Positions 50,400 to 62,141 of a stretch of 64,000 nt of DNA are shown here, piece after piece (within the stretch, counting starts at the first letter, position 1; every line of letters begins with the position of its first letter). The stretch covers positions 30,222,342-30,286,341 of the forward strand of contig NC_031776.1 of the NCBI RefSeq assembly GCF_001522545.3. Direction: 5' to 3'. Source of the stretch: Parus major. Lineage: Eukaryota > Chordata > Aves > Passeriformes > Paridae. The position numbers and the translations under genes are program-made. Under the pieces are notes generated by a model. It saw only the letters and a program-made list of their open reading frames with translations, was not told where the DNA came from and did not search any database.

Positions 50400-50730
50400 T
50401 AATTTTTTCCAGTAATTAATCATCCTCACTGCTAAAAACTATGCTGGATTTCTTGTTTGAATGTATTTGGTTTCAGCTTTCTGCTATTCCTTCTTTTTAT
50501 ACCTTTCTTTAACCTGAATGCTATACCTTAATTGTATAGTAACCATTACTCTTTCCCTGTGGATTTCCAGGGTAATCAAGTTACCTCTCCATTTTCTTTT
50601 TGATAATTTAAAAAATTTAAACTCCTTAATGCTGCCACTTTCAGATGGAGCCTAACCAACTTTGCAGACTGAAATTCTGTGTACAGCTTTTTTTCCTATA
50701 TCCCCAGTAGTGTTCTTCAACATCCTTTTT
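50400..50730 (-). mobile_element. Ancient CR1-like LINE fragment
   Basis: This segment has the same pattern as the inward part of a CR1 3' end in reverse orientation, but is far more decayed. Recognisable pieces are TTTCTTGTTTGAATGTATTT, GGTAATCAAGTTACCTCTCC, TTCTTTTTGATAATTT and AAACTCCTTAATGCTGCCAC. They correspond to the conserved 'atcaagtcacctctcaacctt...tttgataa...gagctcctta' stretch of old amniote CR1 subfamilies. Its order and orientation agree with the adjacent younger CR1. However, the overlap of equivalent segments and the difference in divergence argue for two independent insertions rather than one interrupted copy. Boundaries are approximate. Confidence 0.6.
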
Positions 50731-52376
50731 AAAATATCAGTCTCATTAAAATCAGATTAAAATGCATTTTGCCCAAATAAGCCCTGCCTCCCAAGTGATC
50801 TGCATGGCTTTAATAAGATTTCCCCTTCCTCATGTTAGTTCTTACTTTGTACCAGCCACGGATTTACAACCCATGTTGTTATATTTGCTTTGGTGGAGTG
50901 CAGCAGTGTCGGGGGGCTCCTCTCTGACCCCAGAGCCACCTGGGGCAGGCAGCAGCTCCTGTAATGTTGCTGTTGAGATCTCTAATAAGATCTCAGCGTT
51001 TTTCCCACTTTTCTGCCGATGTGGAGCACTCCCGTGGCAGTGAGCTGGGCTGTCCCAGACCCCACAGAGTGCAGATGGCTGGGCCAGGGGAGCTGTATTC
51101 CCTGCTCCCCTCTGGATCAGCTCCAGCCATCCCTCCTCTCTCACGAGAGCTGGGGGTGTGTAGTGCAATGTATTTACATTTGTTGAGGCTTTTTTCTATG
51201 CAAGCAGCAAGGTAAGCAAAGCAAGCAAGGCAAGCAGCCCAGGGTTTTTGCTGATGTCTGGTGCAGTCAGAGCTCCCACTGCTGTGTTCCAACACCCATT
51301 TGCCCATGGGGAGGTGTGAAATGAGCAATTGTGAAGCTGAGACCAACTTCAGCTGCTCAGCATTTTAGAAATCTCCTTTTCTGAACCACCATATGTGCCA
51401 TATTTTTTCATCACAGAACTTCTACATGTGCCTTATCTTTTTTTTCTTTCCAGTAGTGTTGGCATGACCCACTCAAGACAAAAAGCTTGTAAAATATTTC
51501 TTTGATTAATTCTAGTAGCTTAAATGAAATTGTTATTTACAACCAGGTGCTCTTTGCAGGAGGGGTGTCAGCAAAAGCACTGCTCTCTGCCATCTGTCCT
51601 TCACCCCCACGACCTCGTGCAATCTCACCATGGGCTTTGCAGGCCCAGTGATGGCCATGGCCACAAGCCTGACCTTCTGGACTTCAGCTACAGAAAAGTG
51701 ATGTGGATTTCATGCCCTGATGTCTGTCGGTCTGCAGATACACTCTCACCATGGTTGGTATTTATAATTCAATGGAGTTTTGATTGTCTCTGGGGGAATT
51801 AAGGAAAATGGGGTTACAGTGAAAGATCTGTTTATATTTTCAAAATGTGCCCTGTGAAATCCCTCACAAGATTCACCTTAATGCATTCCTTGAGTCAGGA
51901 GTGAGTAATGTGATTTAGCTTCTACATTTTACAGGATCTGCAGCTGTAGAATTAGAAAATGGAGGTAAAATAAATAATAAAAATAAAACAAGTGCCAGAG
52001 AGACACAATTGCCATTCTAAGCAGAAGGCAACTCCTGTAAGTGGGAGTGTCAGGTAGAGCCTGCTGGGCTTCCTTGGGGAAATAACAGGACAGCATCTTT
52101 CCATCACTGAAACCATCAGGGAAACGGCTTCTGTAGGAAGTTCTCCACAGCTCCTTGTTTCTCATGTTGTCTTATGTTAGGCCAGCCATTTCTCAGGGAC
52201 CTGACACAGATTCTAATTTGGCAAATAAAGGTTTGTATGTGCCCAGAGCAGGGAGCAGATATGGCAAGAGTGAAAACAGGCAGTGGTGGCTGGTTTCTGG
52301 TTTGGGTTTTTTACAGCAAGCCCTGACTCAAGCAAGATGATGAGTTTGTCCCTGCCCTGGGCTGGCCTCTGGGATT
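50731..52376. other. No gene seen
   Basis: Moderately G+C-rich at 50880-51170, with mutually overlapping 83-117 codon frames on both strands. A GCAAG-rich low-complexity stretch lies at 51205-51240. No exon supported. Confidence 0.55.
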
Positions 52377-52586
52377 GCTGTGAATGCAGGGCTGTGAATG
52401 TAGTGCTGTGAATGCAGAGCTGTGATTGCCGGGCTGTGAATGCAGTGCTGTGAATGCAGGGCTGTGATTGCAGAGCTGTGATTGCAGTGCTGTGATTGCA
52501 GTGCTGTGAATGCAGAGCTGTGATTGCAGTGCTGTGATTGCTGAGCTGTGATTGCAGTGCTGTGATTGCAGGGCTGTGATTGCAGT
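52377..52586. repeat. Minisatellite, 14-bp unit, 15 copies
   Basis: There are fifteen uninterrupted head-to-tail units of 14 bp (consensus GCTGTGATTGCAGT, total 210 bp). Variation is confined to unit position 8 (A or T), positions 11-12 (CA, TA, CC or CT) and the last two bases (GG, GT or GA). All units are the same length, with no indels, which suggests recent turnover by slippage or unequal exchange. Because 14 is not a multiple of 3, each strand cycles through its three frames. On the minus strand at least two frames stay open, giving 14-residue repeats rich in Gln, Ser, Ala, Thr, His and Asn. These are by-products of the repeat and not a protein gene. Confidence 0.97.
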
Positions 52587-52589
52587 GTG

Positions 52590-52880
52590 GGGTCCATCAC
52601 TGCCCCGGCTGGAGCGCAGCACCGGGGATGCACAGATCCTAGAGCAAGCTCCAAGCAATGTTAAAGCAGATCTCTGTAGTATCCTGCAGCGTTAACACAT
52701 TTTAACTCTCTTCCTTCCCTTCCCTCCCCCTCCAACCACCCATCTGTAATGATTTTGCCTTTCTATTTGCTAATGAAGTCGAAGCAACCGGGAGCAGCAG
52801 CCTTAATGCTGGATGAAACGCTGCTCCCTGGAGTGCTGCGTGTGTGACACAGCGGGGGGAGCGCTGGATGTCGGGTTGGT
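52590..52880. other. CpG-richer patch beside the minisatellite
   Basis: Around ten CpGs occur here (GCCCCGGCTGGAGCGCAGCA, GAAGCAACCGGGAGCAG, GGGGGGAGCGCTGGATG), with a C-rich stretch CCCTTCCCTCCCCCTCC between them. No frame or repeat family is recognised. Local G+C elevation often accompanies minisatellites through biased gene conversion; that link is inferred. Confidence 0.3.
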
Positions 52881-55800
52881 CTTTCTGTGAGGTACCTGTG
52901 CAGTGAACTTGACATCCCTGTCTAGACAGATAACTTATTTCCTTTTCCCTATCACTTTGCAATGTAAGTCTGAACATTCTTAGTCTTTCAAATACGAATG
53001 AAACAATTTTTTTTAACAGTTTGCAAACTTCTTTCTGATTTTATTCCTTTTCTCCTCTGTCTGGTACTCACTGGAATCGATTTTTAATTGAAATCGCTCC
53101 ACCTCTAGGTCAGCCTGAAAGGTGCAACCATTACATTTCTGTCTTCTCAAGTTTGGAACATATTTTTCATTTTGCAACTATAGAAATTAGCTCTCTTTGC
53201 TTCCAAAAGAGCAGCAATTAGAAGAAATGAGCAACTTGAGCAGCCAAAACCCAAAAGGTAGCAATAAGCAAAGCCCTGGCAGAAAGCCTGGGGAGTGCAC
53301 TGGTGCCCCACTGCTGTGTTTTGGGGCAGCTTTTTTGTTCATAGCTAACTGGACCAAAACTCAGGGAGCTCCCTGGGGACTGGGGAAGATGTCTGAACTG
53401 AGTGGGAAACGGTCTGTGAAGGTGCAGCCACATTGCAGAGGCACCAATTTGCTGTGATTTCCCTTTGGATGCAATGATCAGATCCATACTCCAACGTGTT
53501 TGGGCAGATAGTTCCACTTCAGGTTTTTTTAGGGGTTTTTTGTTGGTTTCTTTTTTCATACAGTTCTGTTCAGTTTCCATGAAAATCTGAAAATGATGAA
53601 AATTTATATTTCCTATCAGTTCCACTGAACTGATGAACTAAGAGTTACTCCTTTATTTTTCAGTGTGACCAGAGCTCTGCCTCTCCAAATACTGTGTGCT
53701 TTGTCCTGTCTAGCTTCCATTTATTTTTCTGCTTTTGTGCATGCTGTTCACCTTTCACATTCTGGAAATTGCTTTAGATGTAAATACATCCATTTGTGAC
53801 TCCACACTCAAGATTTTAGAAGTTACTAGAAAATTCAAAGCAACATACATCGGATCTGAGTCTTTGCTGCTGATTCACATAATTGGTTTTTGGGATTTTG
53901 GTTTTCTCATTTTCTTCCTTTTATTAACAGATGTTCTCTTCCATTTTAAAGGGCTTGAAAATGTTAATTGTTTAAAGTACCAAGTCTGATCATTCTTTAT
54001 CCTCTCTGTATTCTTCAGCTTTTTTTTTTTCCTGCAAGATCACCAAGCAGCACTCAGCACATTTAATTCACTCTGTAGACCTCAGTTATAGATTAGTAGA
54101 CTCATTTCCTTCACACAGCATGCTGGGATTTAGAGAAATAGAAGTAAGCAGAAAACACTGGACTTTAAACAGGGGCTCAGACACAAAAACAAGTTACCTA
54201 GCTTGGGAAGTTTTAAAGGAGCAGCTGGACTTCAGGAACTGGCTATATCCATGCTTTTAGCATGACTCAGACAGGAGGATATTGATTTAGTTTTGTCTGG
54301 AACACATAAGGATGGGCGAAGTCCACCTCTCTGGTATTTCCAGTGGTTTGAACCATGCACACGAAGAGGCACAGCTCAGCTTGGCCATGGCAGATTTCTT
54401 CATTTTTGGTCCCATTTTGCTCCCTTGAACCCCACATTGTCATTGACTTGGAATATTTTGGATGGGCTGTAGGGCATATTGTCTGAGTTGTGTTTCATCA
54501 TTAACCACACATTCGTGCTTGAGCTTCCTGTAGGTTTCTAGGCAGGTGGGCACTTCCAAGCTGAGACCAAATGAGGCACTCTGAGTGATCACCTGGAGGA
54601 TCCTGGCTCCAAAACGTGCCTCCAACCACAAACTCCAATGCTCCAGGGCACTTTCCCTAACTTAGAGCGATGGACAGGTACCTGATTTTGAAAAGGGAAA
54701 ACATCTTCCCCTTCATTCCTCAGTTGCCCTTCCCAGACCCATTCTGGGGTGAGCCAGAGGACAGCAAAGGAGAGTCCCCAGGGTAGCAGCTACAAAGACA
54801 TCAGCTTGTTCTTTAAATATTCAGAAATCATACAAAGTGCTCTTGGCCACTGCAGACTGCTGAAGGTGGTCCAGTGATCAGGCAACAACAATGATGCTTT
54901 GCTTCTGTTTCCCCCTGCTGCCTTCCCTGCTCCTTGGACACATCTGTCACATAATGTTGGATATTGAAGGGGGTTTTCTTATCCCTGTAGGCCTGGTTTT
55001 TACCCCCAAATAAAGGTTTTGCAAGACTTTAATGGAAAGCACTAGAGAAATTCAACATCCTGTCAGAGCTGGGGCACAGGCTGACTGAGGAGATGACGCA
55101 CAGCCCCAGGGCTGCCTCAGGGAAGGGTTTCTTGTGCCCTTGTTCCCATTTCTATCCATCTTACAGCTCCAGCAAAGAGCTCAGGATAAACACAACTTGG
55201 GCCTTTAATAATGTACAGCTTACAGTGAACAAGACAGCAACCTTTTGTGTCTACTCCTTTTCAAAGGGTGCCTCTCCTCTGTTTCCTCCATCAAGGTGAG
55301 GGCCAGAGGCAGGTTTAACACTTCCCTGGCTGATAGCAGGAGAGCTTGCTGATGGAGAGGGGAGCACAGAGGTTCTGGGGACAGCCAGAGGGATGTCAAA
55401 CAGGGAGAGAAGACAGCACAGAGACACTTGAAACCTGCCCCCTTCTGTTGTGTCAGTAATTCACCACTCCTATTTCAGTGCAAACACATTCACTGTATGA
55501 TGCACATGCAAATTGTCATCTCAGGAGGCTGCTCTGCCCAGCAAGGATGCCAAGGGCTCCTCCCTCCAGTTGCCTGAAGTGCCACCTGAGGGGTGACTTG
55601 AGGACATCTGAGACCTCCTTGAGGCAGATGTGAAGCATAGCAAGGTGCTCCATGAGGATGTCAAACGGCACCAGATCTGTGTTTAAGCTGCTGCCCCGCT
55701 GGACTGCAGCATGGGAGGAGCACAGCTGCCAAAAATGCACATTTTGTACCTTCACATCATTCCAAAGTCATGTTGGGTTACAAATTACAGATCCAAGTGC

Positions 55801-57439
55801 CAACTTTGCCTGTCACAATTCCCAGCAAGACATTTCAGCTGGGCCAATTAAGACTCAGTATGGTAACTTTCTGTAAGTTATTTCTTTTAGCATTTCAGCA
55901 ATGGGCTTGGCTGCCAAGTGACATTTCTGAGCACTTTGTTCTAAGCTGAGGCAGTCTCTGATGATCCAAGCCACCCTGTGAAGACATGAGCAGTAATCCC
56001 TTCAAAGACACAACCCTTCTTTTCCTCTGAAATGCCTTTGGCAGTTTGTTCCTTTCTGAAAGAAAACACCAAGTGCTACAACATGATATATAGTTTATTG
56101 CTATTAATTTTTTATATGTTATTTCTAAGCATATCTTATCTCTTTAAGTTTCTTATTAGTTGGAATAATTTTCCTATTTAAGGGAATCTGCCTGTTGAAT
56201 TGCAGAGTTTTCCTATTTAATTAAACTCCAAATGAATTTCACTGTTAATTTTTCAGATATCCATTTGCTCAGTACAAATAAGGGGAACATATGTCCTGTC
56301 AGCATTTTCCTGCTGCAATAATATACATGAAGCTTCCTCACCAGCTCACTCCTATGAGGGTGGGAGATACCCACAAGAGGATATGTCTGAGTGACTGGAA
56401 GCCAGAAACCTCCAGGAGCTGTCCCAAATCACCAGCACTGTGCTCAGTCAGTGCAGAGCTGGGAAGGAGGCAGATAATAAAGAGAAGGGGAATTAACCAA
56501 GACTTGTGGTCACTGTTCAGATCTTCCTTGAGCAAAGATTCATGCATAGTTTTCCATATCACCTTCACAAATAATTGGGAAAGACCAATTAAACTGCTTG
56601 AAGGGAAGCTCTGGAGCAGGAATTATTAAAATGTCATACCCTGCCCACAGCTTGTACCTGCAGCTAGGCCAGGCCACACCACAGGCACAGGAGTCAGATC
56701 TACAGTCACTGCTTGGGATTTTCTGAATAGTATTTTGTGTGTCTGTAGAGAAGGGGAGTTCAGAGACATTTCCAAATTCTGGAGGTGATCAACTGTGAAG
56801 TTTAAATCTGTTTCATAGTTAGGCCATAACAATATACTGCTTTAGTGATAATTCTGCATAACATAGTTTTTCTATCTCATTCTGTCAGCTGCAGCATCTC
56901 TCTCCATTCTTACTGCGGCCCAAGAAGTCCTCACGTTAAATCTTCCCACACCAGGCTTGTCTGTCACATCTACAGCAGCCTACATGTTATTGTCTCTTTA
57001 ATTTTGCTAAGGAGGACTTCATCGTGCCTTACACCATCCTACACATGCTTCTCATACTACCCTCTAATTCTATTTCACATCCTTTATTTTGTATTTCCAG
57101 GCAGTTACCATTTCTCTTAGTTCTGTTGTTTTACATTATTCTCCTGACCTGATTATATGATCATCCTATTTTTCATATGATCACATTTCACCTTCTGCTT
57201 TCCCCAGTTCTGATGGGTTTTCATTTATTGTGCTGGCAAGGTTTTGATGTCAATTCACCAATTAATTCTTGCTACCACCACATGCTGTTAATATGGATTA
57301 GATGACTATGGACTTTTGAGAACTTGAGACCTAATTTCCAGCAGTTTTAAGGGGACACAAACAGCTCAGGGCTGACCTGCCAGTTTGGGAGTCCAGATGT
57401 CTCCAAAGGATGGCTGTACTGAACAGACAGTAGAAATCT
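52881..57439. other. No gene seen
   Basis: Unique sequence with T11 at 54020-54030. A 135-codon minus frame (53218-53625) lacks a domain. The pyrimidine-rich tract at 56850-57235 lies at its right side. Confidence 0.55.
56850..57235 (+). other. Pyrimidine-rich, G-poor tract
   Basis: The plus strand shows a third long T+C-rich interval (CACATCCTTTATTTTGTATT and CTCATACTACCCTCTAATTC), containing a chance 91-codon frame rich in Ser, Leu and Tyr. No repeat unit or domain is seen. Confidence 0.5.
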
Positions 57440-57660
57440 GCAGTATCTCACATGAGGAAAAGAACAAAAAGAGTTTATTCCATGTTTATTACAGCAGTAA
57501 TGGTATCACAGTGGGGGTGTGTCGCCTTATTCCAGATTTATAGCTGGGATCTGTGAATGTCCCAGGGCTCAGCGTGCAATCCCAAAGACACTCTATTTGC
57601 ATGTACTCTACATTCAATAAATAAAAAATGGAAGTGTCAGAGATGCATTTTAAAACACTC
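57440..57660. promoter_or_regulatory. Candidate enhancer with consensus octamer
   Basis: A perfect octamer ATTTGCAT (57595-57602) is followed by a CAATAAATAAA stretch. Upstream are GTTTATTACAGCAGTAATGG and GGGGGTGTGTCGCC. The sequence is unique and non-coding; identity rests on motif density. Confidence 0.23.
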
Positions 57661-59960
57661 TGTTATTAAGCAGCTGCCAGCAGATCTTGTGCTTTTTGGT
57701 CATTACTCTCCCACGAGCTCTCCCTGTGTGTTGTGACGAGCTGGAGATGTTTGAGCTTTTCTGCCAGCCTGAGAACCAAAGCATAGGGGGGAAAAAAAAG
57801 ATGGGGGAAAAGTTATCTTTAGGTCTGTGTGTCTTAAGATGAAATCCTGCCTGCAGACAGCCCCAGCCTGGCAGAAGGAGTGATGAATAAGCCCCATTTC
57901 TTCCTGTGAGTAACCACTTCACTGGCAACCTCAGCCATGCAGCCCTACGCACCAAGGGACACTGATGGGCCATGAAATTTGAGTTTGTATCAATGATACA
58001 TTTAACTTCCCATCCTTCACTCCAGTTCCAGATAGAAATAATTCATGAAGGACAGGTTTTGCAGTTAGCAAACAGAAACAAAGCCAGTGACAAAGTGAAA
58101 AGTGACAAAGGTCAATTTTTGGCCAACCCGCTCTTTTTCTTCACATTCAGGTTCTGAGAGGTGATTAAAGCAAGACAATGCTATTACTTGGAATGAAAGC
58201 ATGAAAGATTTTTTTTTTTTCCTCTGAGGTGCAAAGGATGCAGAGGGAAGAATGAGACCTGAGATCTCTGAGCAGGGCCCTCTTTCACACCTCCACGCCC
58301 TTTTCAAGCTCTGTTCCCTCCCCAGCCCACACACCTCTAGAGAGGGAGACACAGGACTGTCACTTCTGCAGTGCATCCCTTCTTCCCCTAAACCCTGTGT
58401 GAGTGGGCAGACCACCAGATCTCACACTTGCATGACCCCAGCAAAGTTGAAGCTTAACTTTTATCTGGGCTGCCAGGTGGTCCTGAGAGAGGTCCCTGTA
58501 TCCTCACTGATGTCCTCCCCATGGTTACCTGTCCCCTGAAGCTGTCTTCTCCAGCTGTCCTCTATTTTGCTGTCCTTTTTTCTACTCATTTCTCCCTTGC
58601 CAGAACCTTCTGATTTCACCTCTGGGCATCACACAGGCTCATGTCAACTCTATAACCATGGTGTATTTAACCACTGCAGTCAGCTCCCTTATTTTCACCC
58701 TCTAGAACATAATCCTTTTCTTCTTTTTTCTTTCCAGCAGAAGGCAACACACTGCCACTCAATGACCTCTGAAAGATGAGTAAATTTATAGCTCTTCCAC
58801 CCCTGCAAAGGCAAAAAGCAAAATTTTAATTTGCTTTCTTCAAGAAAGACTTTTCCTGCTCTATTATATTGGCACTTACTCACTGCCAGGGCCTTACACG
58901 CTGCATGATGTGCAAGAAGGAGAGTCACAGGGAATAAAATCATTTGTGCTGCAAGGCACCTCAGCCATTCAGTAATTAATCTGAATTATTTTTGTGTTTG
59001 GGCTGGAATGGAAGGATGAGTTCCAGCTCAGTGAGAGCTGAATGTTTCTGTGCCCCAGATGTTTTGTGCATGCCTGCAGATATTTCCCCACTAATTACCA
59101 CACCTGGCACCTACAGAGGTGACAACAAACACAAGCTGATGTCTCCCACTTCACCCAATAGCTCTGCCAGGTTTGGTGACTTGGTTGAGATCTTGTTCTT
59201 TACCCAGGGCCTTAAAACCACGGCCCCAAAGTGAAGGTGCCTGGATCCTACCACATGTGAAATTACCTGTTCCCCCCATGATTATTTTCCTGAATTACTG
59301 TTGGGTCACCCCAAAAAAAGCAGCATCACAGATGACACTGAAAGTTTAAAATTCGCTGCCTTGGGCTTTTTTATTATTATTCTGCTTCCTCTGTGAGGGA
59401 TGAACTGCAGTCCCAACCTTGTGTTCTTTATTTGCAGGTGATTTTGACTTAGCTGCACTATTGATCCCAAGATGAATAGGAAGCCCAGGAGCTTAAGCCC
59501 TGTCCCCAAAGGTGTGAAAGCTTCATTAGATTTATGAAATTCTCCAGGATATACTGGGGCTCTGCAGTCTATCTAGCAAAGAGGCTTTACATTTTACTCA
59601 CATTCACATGATTTGTATTCCTTGTTGAATTATTATTTTTTATTATTTTTATTTGGACTCAAGATTTTTCCTCTAGCTCAACTGCACAAGAAATGCAGTC
59701 AATCAGTAGGTGGGGAGGTGAGCAGTCCATCCCCCATGAGTCTCAGATATTCCATTTCTCAGACTCATCCTAGCACTACCATCTCCACATCCTTTCTCTC
59801 AGGCAGGACAGATTTGGCATTTTCCTCTGAGGGAATCAATGAGGCTTCATGATTTCCTCTTGTTTTGTCCTGGGATAAACAAAAGCATCTTTAGGAAGAG
59901 TCCTAAATAAAAGCATAAAATGGTCCCAGATAAAAGCAGGAAGCAATGGCTTTACAGGTG
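57661..59960. other. No gene seen
   Basis: Unique sequence with T12 near 58209-58220 and a T+C-rich interval at 58500-58740. Frames up to 116 codons overlap on both strands. The LTR begins at its right end. Confidence 0.55.
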
Positions 59961-60526
59961 TGTCCCAGTTTTGGCTGGGATAGAGTCAATATTTTTTCAC
60001 AGTGAGGGTTTTGTTTTGTGTTTTTTATGGAACCAGTGCTGGTAACTCAGGGATGCTTTCCTTATCCCTGGGCAGTGCATGCACAGAGCCAAGACCTTTC
60101 CTGCTCCTCATCCTGCCCCACCAGTGAGGAGGCTGGGGGTAGACGGGGAGTTGGGAGGGACAGGACAGCCGAGCCCAGCCCAAGGGATATCCCAGACCAC
60201 AGGGCATCATGCTCAGCACACACAGCTGGGGGAAGGGGGAGGAAGGGGAGGATGTTTGAAGCAGTGGTGTTTGCCTTCTCAAGTCACCTCTGTGTGACAG
60301 AGCCTGGCTTTCCTGGAGAAGGCTGAACACCCTCCTGCCCACAGGAAGTGGGGAATGAACTCCCTGGTTTGATTTTCTTGAGAGAACAGCTTTTGTTTCA
60401 CCTATTGAGCTGTCTTTATCTCACCACACCACTTTTCTCACTTCCACTCTTCCAATTCCCTCCCTCATCCCATCGTGTGGGAGTGAGTGAGTGGCTTGAG
60501 TTGTCACCTGGGGTTAAACCACAACA
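59961..60526 (+). mobile_element. Solo LTR of an avian endogenous retrovirus
   Basis: A complete LTR of about 566 bp begins TGTCCCAGTTTTGGCTGGGA and ends GGGTTAAACCACAACA, so it has the canonical TG...CA termini. Interior signatures match a family I recognise from bird genomes. They include GATAGAGTCAAT near the start, CACCAGTGAGGAGGCTGG, CAAGGGATATCCCAGACCA, CATCATGCTCAGCACA, TCTTTATCTCACCACACC, and CCCTCCCTCATCCCATCG followed by GAGTGAGTGAGTGGC. A candidate 5-bp target-site duplication, AGGTG (59956-59960) and AGATG (60527-60531), flanks it with one mismatch. The TATA-like segment expected after GCTCAG is degraded. No gag, pol or env and no second LTR lies nearby, so this is a solo LTR left by recombination. 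Class (ERVL-like versus other) is inferred only from the 5-bp duplication. Confidence 0.88.
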
Positions 60527-62081
60527 AGATGCAAAGAAAACCTGGCATCACTTTCTGACTCAAAGCAGGAACATCAGCCGGCTGTGGGGACAAAGCCCCA
60601 GGCAGCACAGTGCACACCATGGCTGAGGTGGTGCTGGGGTACCAAGGGGACCACTTAGAACCAACATTTTTTAATAACTTCCCTCACAGTGTGTCGTGGG
60701 GAGTTAGTGGCAGATCTCTGACATTTGTACAACAGACTAATTCAGAGGCTGAGAAGTCCAGAGAGGATAATGAACTTAGACAGGTATTGTCTAAATGAGA
60801 GAAGAAAAAGGCCACTTTGCATATATAAGAAATATAATCCAAAATGTGGAAATTTTATTCAGAAAGAGAATGAAGCCTTGAAAGCAACAAAACAGAAGTA
60901 GCCCGAGGACAGACACTAAGGTGAGTGTAAGGTGAGCAGAAACTGGTAAATATCATCAAAATGTGACCACGGCTCAGGGCTGTTTTCCCTGGAATAGCCA
61001 CAGGTTCTGCTGCTCCACAGGGAAAAGAGGCAGGCAGTGCATGGGGTACACTGGCAGGATTGGTGAGGAGGACAGCAAGGACTGCTGAAGATCAGGAAGA
61101 AGGAGACATGACAGCTACACACTCGAGGATTTTGCAAAATGGCAACATCCAAAGAAACACAAGCAGGTTTCAATATAGCTGTGTGTGAAGGGAATGTAAA
61201 TCAGCCTGCTGGAAGAGCAGAAAACCCTCTGTGACAGGCAGATCAAGCTGCCTGTGAAGTCACACAGCTTCCAAGAGGCAGGGCAGGAGTGTCCTTCACC
61301 CAGTCTGGACCAGCACCAGACAATTCCCCAGCCACAGCCACCTCCTCTGGGCTGCCCCAGAGAAAACCTCCCACCCCATCAAGGCAATGCTGTGCCAGCA
61401 GTTTCCACTTACCTAAAGATAAAACAGAAACATTCTTGATTGCCCTTTTCTGCAGTTTTGGTGAAGTTTCAGCATGACAAACTGTTACAGGAATGACATC
61501 TTTCTAGGCATTTCTAGCTTTTGTGCATAGCAAGAAAACACAGTTTTCTTCACATCAAATAGTGACTGTTCTCACCATTAAATGGCTGTTTGGATTTTTG
61601 TTACATTTTCTGCTTACAAAAACCCTTGGACATAGGCATTATTTTAAGCTAGCTCTAGCAATGATACTTGCAGTCATAACAAAAATGCAGCTTTAAAAGA
61701 CCCTTTATAGCTCTGATTTTCCTCACTTCTGCCTGGAGAGCATCAAAATTTTTGGTTGTTTGTTCAAGGCAGTATTACTGAGAATATAATATAGTTATGG
61801 TATATTTCTAAGAAGGCATTTAACAAGCAACATCCACAGATTACAAGCAGTACCCCTTTTCTACAGGTGTATTTTTGGCTGTACCTGGTGGAGCAGCCTG
61901 GGGTCACAGGGACTGCCACCTGGCCAGAGCATTTGGATGTGATGTGCAAAACTCTTGTGCCACTATCAGCCCTTGGTGGGCTGCAGCCTCATGAACCAAA
62001 TCCTTCATCCTCCCTTAAAGCCAATTTGCTAAATGGTGGCAATGCACCAATCTGGATTCTGCAATCTGCAGCAATGCAGCA
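60527..62081. other. No gene seen
   Basis: Sequence after the LTR is unique and contains no retroviral coding remnant. Short chance frames only. Confidence 0.6.
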
Positions 62082-62141
62082 GGTTTGGTTTGGTTTGGTT
62101 TGGTTTGGTTTGGTTTGGTTTGGTTTGGTTTGGTTTGGTTT
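62082..62141. repeat. (GGTTT)12 microsatellite
   Basis: Twelve perfect copies of the pentanucleotide GGTTT are followed by a degenerate G-rich end (GGTGGGTGGGG). Perfect repetition over 60 bases implies a young and probably length-polymorphic locus. The plus strand has evenly spaced GG pairs and could form two-tetrad G-quadruplexes. Open frames through it read as Val-Trp-Phe-Gly-Leu on the plus strand and Lys-Pro-Asn-Gln-Thr on the minus strand. They reflect only the repeat. Confidence 0.98.

Noticed and set aside
52311..52658. Two overlapping 108- and 115-codon minus-strand frames with peptide repeats
   Set aside because: Wholly explained by the 14-bp minisatellite, which keeps successive frames free of stops.
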